The position numbers and the translations under genes were made by a program. Below are positions 9,401 to 10,925 of a stretch of DNA of 10,925 nucleotides, piece after piece. The stretch comes from Phoronis ovalis. Lineage: Eukaryota; Phoronida; Phoronidae. The notes beneath the pieces are model-generated. The model was not told the origin of the DNA and searched no databases. It saw only the letters and a program-made list of their open reading frames with translations. Positions within the stretch are counted from its first letter, which is position 1. Each line of letters starts with the position of its first letter. Location of the stretch: contig JAOXYB010058291.1 of the NCBI GenBank assembly GCA_028565635.1, positions 1 to 10,925 of the forward strand. The letters are read 5' to 3'.

Positions 9401-10527
9401 TATGTTTCATGCTTATATAAACCATTTGTTGGTGTAGCTCGTAAGACCATATCTGTTCACTATTCACATGCAAGCTGATTTTATTTTTAATTCCTGGCCA
9501 TCTGAACACACGCCAATTTTTTTTCTTCCAGCTGAAATTTAAGATAAAGACGTTTTTCATGCTTAAATGAAATGCATTTGGCGCGTTACTTTACAAAGTC
9601 TGGTCTGTTCCACCTTGCTAGGTTAAGGTTTGCGAACCAGCCGTCTGTGGAACAGACTCGGTGGAATGTGCTGCCGATTCCATTCTCGATTTTTACCTTC
9701 ACTTATAGGTAATAAACTTTTTAAAAATTCAAAATTAATCATTTTTACATACATATGAATCCACAAAATTGTTTTGTAATACCAACCTTTTGGCATGCTG
9801 TTCCTAAATAATTTCGAATGACCTAACATTTGACCTATACATGACCTTTGGAATTCAAGGTCATAATAGGCTTTTGTTTTAAATTAATTGTCCTATCGTT
9901 GTTTAGAGTAGAAGCAAAGATGAATGTCCAAATTCGAAATTTTGGGTTGATATACGTTACTGTTCAATTATTAGAAACAGTTAGACTCGACTCTGAAGAG
10001 AGTGAAAATAGATACTTATTGATAGTTTGAATACGCATCAGGAGCAACATTTAACTTTGAAGTGAATAAAATGATTATTTACAGGAGCGTGTAAATGAAT
10101 GGTTGATTTATTAATGATTATAGCCAGTTTTTGACTACTCATTTTTATAAATCGTATTATCCACAAAGGTACGATGACTCAATAGTGAGACACCTTTCGA
10201 AACATAAGACCCGGGTCTTAATTATTATCGAACAAAAAAGTCTGAAATTCCAAAACAGCTAAAGTTCAAACATAAGACTCCGATCTTACTGTCAGGGTAA
10301 TACGGTATGAATTGAGTATGCCACCATCAGCCAAAGTTGAACAGCGCCATTGCCAGCTGTACGGTAATTATTTCAAAAACATTTTTTTAAACATTGACAT
10401 TTTCACAAAATTTATATATGTCAGTATTCTTACCTGCTAACGTTGCAAAGCCACATAATCTAGCAATAGCAGTAATATATCGAATACACCAAGGTCTTTC
10501 ATCTCTTTCCTCCGTGGATTCCGCCAT
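6082..10527 (-). CDS. TMEM72: TMEM72-like four-pass membrane protein (5 coding exons)
   Basis: Coding exons, in transcription order, are 10527-10434, 7615-7546, 6880-6815, 6657-6524 and 6425-6082. They join in phase at every junction (phases 1, 2, 2, 1) to give 235 residues with no internal stop. Hydrophobic segments lie near residues 17-41, 48-74, 98-117 and 118-137. The last is followed by a Cys cluster (C137, C140, C142) and a polar Ser/Thr/Glu/Lys tail (144-235) that ends in a basic patch, RKKRTR (225-230). The family call rests on remembered similarity to vertebrate TMEM72: an RLCGFAT stretch in the first helix, a WYLLLAAA stretch opening the second and a YILLSVPC stretch in the third all have counterparts, in the same order. 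Vertebrate TMEM72 is about 275 residues; the tail here is shorter. Its molecular function is unknown. The start ATG has A at -3 and G at +4. The gene structure is strong; the family name is less certain. Confidence 0.8.
6524..6657 (-). CDS. TMEM72: TMEM72-like gene, coding exon 4
   Basis: The acceptor is a T-rich tract ending TATTAG at 6658; the donor is GGAG|GTAGGT starting at 6523. The 134 bases encode a Cys- and Trp-rich loop (C82, C83, C89, with W86, W91 and W95), then the third membrane helix beginning at TILYILLSV, and the turn into the fourth helix. Only one of the three frames is open, and it is the frame fixed by exon 3. Confidence 0.83.
6815..6880 (-). CDS. TMEM72: TMEM72-like gene, coding exon 3
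   Basis: This 66-base exon lies between acceptor CTATCATTTTAG (ending at 6881) and a consensus donor GTAAGTATAG (starting at 6814). It encodes 21 full codons of the second membrane helix, including FEALWVIDKL and the cysteines C75-C76. The split codons at both ends read through cleanly with the neighbouring exons. Confidence 0.82.
6881..7545 (-). other. Intron 2 of the TMEM72-like gene, with small open frames
   Basis: This intron contains a GC-richer patch (about 7010-7200) open on both strands: a 46-codon ORF on the minus strand (7149-7009) overlaps a 36-codon ORF on the plus strand (7089-7199). A further plus ORF (7256-7456) has odd composition. I recognise none of them, and the patch may be a dispersed repeat. 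Confidence 0.4.
7546..7615 (-). CDS. TMEM72: TMEM72-like gene, coding exon 2
   Basis: This 70-base exon has a strong acceptor (TTTTATTCTGTTTCAG, ending at 7616) and a GTATGT donor starting at 7545. It takes up one base from exon 1 and leaves two, exactly the phase that exon 3 needs. It encodes the end of membrane helix 1, a short polar loop with Q42-D43-H44-E45-N46, and the start of helix 2 (GFIGWYLL). Two other phase-compatible candidates in intron 1 were weaker. Confidence 0.8.
7616..8281. other. Intron 1, proximal part
   Basis: This is intronic sequence with respect to the TMEM72-like gene. No exon compatible with the gene's phase was found here. On the plus strand a short ATG-led frame (7851-7910) with a hydrophobic run follows an acceptor-like site, but it stops after 19 codons. 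Confidence 0.4.
8282..8319. repeat. Perfect 17-bp hairpin with 4-base loop
   Basis: AAACAATTGATAAAATG (8282-8298) is the exact reverse complement of 8303-8319, separated by TACC. Both arms are AT-rich. It lies in intron 1. Confidence 0.85.
8442..8515. repeat. TAAGACC palindromic repeat, copy A
   Basis: Near-palindromes TAAGACCAGGGCCTTA (8442-8457), TAAGATCCTGTCTCGA (from 8467) and TAAGACCGGGGGCTAC (from 8486) are strung together. The last, with its flank TCGAAAG before it and TTGAACTAAAA after it, aligns with copy B at 10195-10240. It is a dispersed repeat family. From memory, similar AAGACC/GGTCTT repeats occur in many animal genomes. Confidence 0.55.
8516..9602. other. Intron 1, middle part
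   Basis: No coding exon is supported. A 16-base unit, AATTGATTTGAAACAT, occurs twice, 58 bases apart (8919-8934 and 8977-8992), and the similarity extends loosely beyond it. An E2F-like TTTGGCGC occurs at 9577-9584. Minus-strand open frames across 9244-9560 lack any domain. Confidence 0.4.
9603..9657. repeat. 11-bp inverted repeat with inner hairpin
   Basis: GTCTGTTCCAC (9603-9613) and GTGGAACAGAC (9647-9657) are exact reverse complements around 33 bases. The spacer holds GGTTTGCGAACC, a smaller hairpin. The patch is GC-richer than its surroundings, and no element type is recognised. Confidence 0.6.
9819..9863. promoter_or_regulatory. Cluster of four nuclear-receptor half-sites
   Basis: TGACCT occurs at 9819-9824, 9831-9836 and 9842-9847, and AGGTCA at 9858-9863. 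The second and third are direct repeats with a 5-base spacer (DR5, the classic retinoic acid receptor arrangement). The fourth sits in TCAAGGTCA, an extended NR5A/ERR-type half-site. Binding is not shown, and the site lies about 600 bases into intron 1. Confidence 0.4.
9864..10194. other. Intron 1, distal part
   Basis: No gene or clear structure. The plus-strand open frame at 9848-10030 lies antisense within the intron and has no recognisable domain. Confidence 0.4.
10195..10306. repeat. TAAGACC palindromic repeat, copy B
   Basis: TAAGACCCGGGTCTTA (10205-10220) is a perfect 16-base palindrome. A second near-palindrome, TAAGACTCCGATCTTA (10273-10288), follows 52 bases later and leads into GTCAGGGTAATACGGTA. 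The flanking TTCGAAAC and TTCAAAC are shared between the units, and the first unit aligns with copy A at 8479-8515. Confidence 0.55.
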
Positions 10528-10530
10528 TTG
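10434..10530 (-). CDS. TMEM72: TMEM72-like gene, first coding exon
   Basis: The acceptor is TTATCTTTTCAG, ending at 10531. The exon has three untranslated bases, then ATG at 10527-10525 in the context CAAATGGCG. It encodes 31 residues plus one base: an acidic N-terminus (MAESTEERDERPW), then the start of the first membrane helix. The donor GCAG|GTAAGA begins at 10433. Because an acceptor lies just before the start codon, at least one upstream non-coding exon is expected. Confidence 0.8.
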
Positions 10531-10659
10531 CTGAAAAGATAAAGAATGTGATCATAGCTACGTAATGCAGTGTTATTGGGTCGCGTCACAGTGTAATATA
10601 ACGACTTTCTTCACCAATTGTCTCATATTAGTCTCAAACACGTCTACAGACGTCTACTT

Positions 10660-10711
10660 ACATGTATAAATTATTTTACTTGTTGCGCCAAAATCTGTTG
10701 CATTATATATA
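10660..10711 (-). promoter_or_regulatory. Possible promoter and non-coding first exon of the TMEM72-like gene
   Basis: On the minus strand a TATATATAA box (10711-10703) is followed by an E2F-like TTTTGGCGC (10693-10685). About 40 bases after the TATA box comes a consensus splice donor, CAT|GTAAGTAG (donor GT at 10661-10660). A start site about 30 bases after the TATA box would give a first exon of roughly 20 bases (10681-10662) that splices to the acceptor at 10531. The motifs are visible; their use is inferred. The real first exon could lie outside the window. Confidence 0.35.
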
Positions 10712-10925
10712 TCACAAACTAGAAATGTCTTTGTTCTCACGTATTATCAAGTATTGATTTAAGGTAGTTACAAGTTCACCGCATAAACTCATTAACATTA
10801 TGTATCGTGTAATGTTGTCAGATATTGAGAGTAAGACGTGTTTGTTGTTGATTGTTTTGGTTATCAACAATATTTAAGTTTTGTAACAATACATAAGCAC
10901 AGAAGGGCATTATGTAGGTTTCGAA

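Noticed and set aside
9749-9803. Alternative coding exon 2 of the TMEM72-like gene
   Set aside because: Phase-compatible, with acceptor-like and donor-like ends, but the product is not hydrophobic and fits the family worse than 7546-7615.
9244-9829. Several minus-strand ORFs of 68-80 codons
   Set aside because: No domain, basic and aromatic by composition, and inside intron 1 with no phase-compatible splice sites.

Overview
The window is eukaryotic and almost certainly animal, probably an invertebrate. It is AT-rich and gene-poor, has introns with GT..AG boundaries, carries a decayed Ty3/gypsy-like retroelement, and contains elements matching the metazoan replication-dependent histone mRNA 3' stem-loop. 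The species cannot be named from the sequence.

The one well-supported gene is a five-coding-exon gene on the minus strand, spanning 10527 down to 6082. Its exons join in phase at all four junctions into a 235-residue protein with four membrane segments and a polar cytoplasmic tail. I identify it as a TMEM72-like protein from remembered similarity to the vertebrate family. A splice donor, an inverted-orientation TATA-like box and an E2F-like site lie upstream (10660-10711) and may mark a short non-coding first exon and promoter. Intron 1 (2.8 kb) holds a perfect 17-bp hairpin, copies of a palindromic TAAGACC repeat, an 11-bp inverted repeat and a tight cluster of nuclear-receptor half-sites.

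The left half (1-4050) is a graveyard of minus-strand relics. Positions 3045-3970 are the gag zinc-knuckle, protease and pre-RT part of a gypsy-like element, with several frame changes. It stops next to a sequence at 3003-3037 that fits a histone mRNA 3' end (6-bp stem, 4-base loop, purine-rich downstream element), although no histone gene is visible. Positions 1574-2938 hold about 455 codons of a protein I do not recognise, broken by four frame changes and one in-frame stop. A second, weaker histone-like stem-loop lies at 865-880. Positions 1-344 are GC-richer, open in several frames, and may be part of an exon running off the window.

Positions 3971-6081 carry no convincing gene. They include an imperfect inverted repeat of about 300 bp (5403-5697) that looks like a foldback or MITE-type element, and the probable 3' untranslated region of the TMEM72-like gene. 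The genes do not form a pathway: this is one single-copy gene among repeats and decayed mobile or unknown coding sequence.
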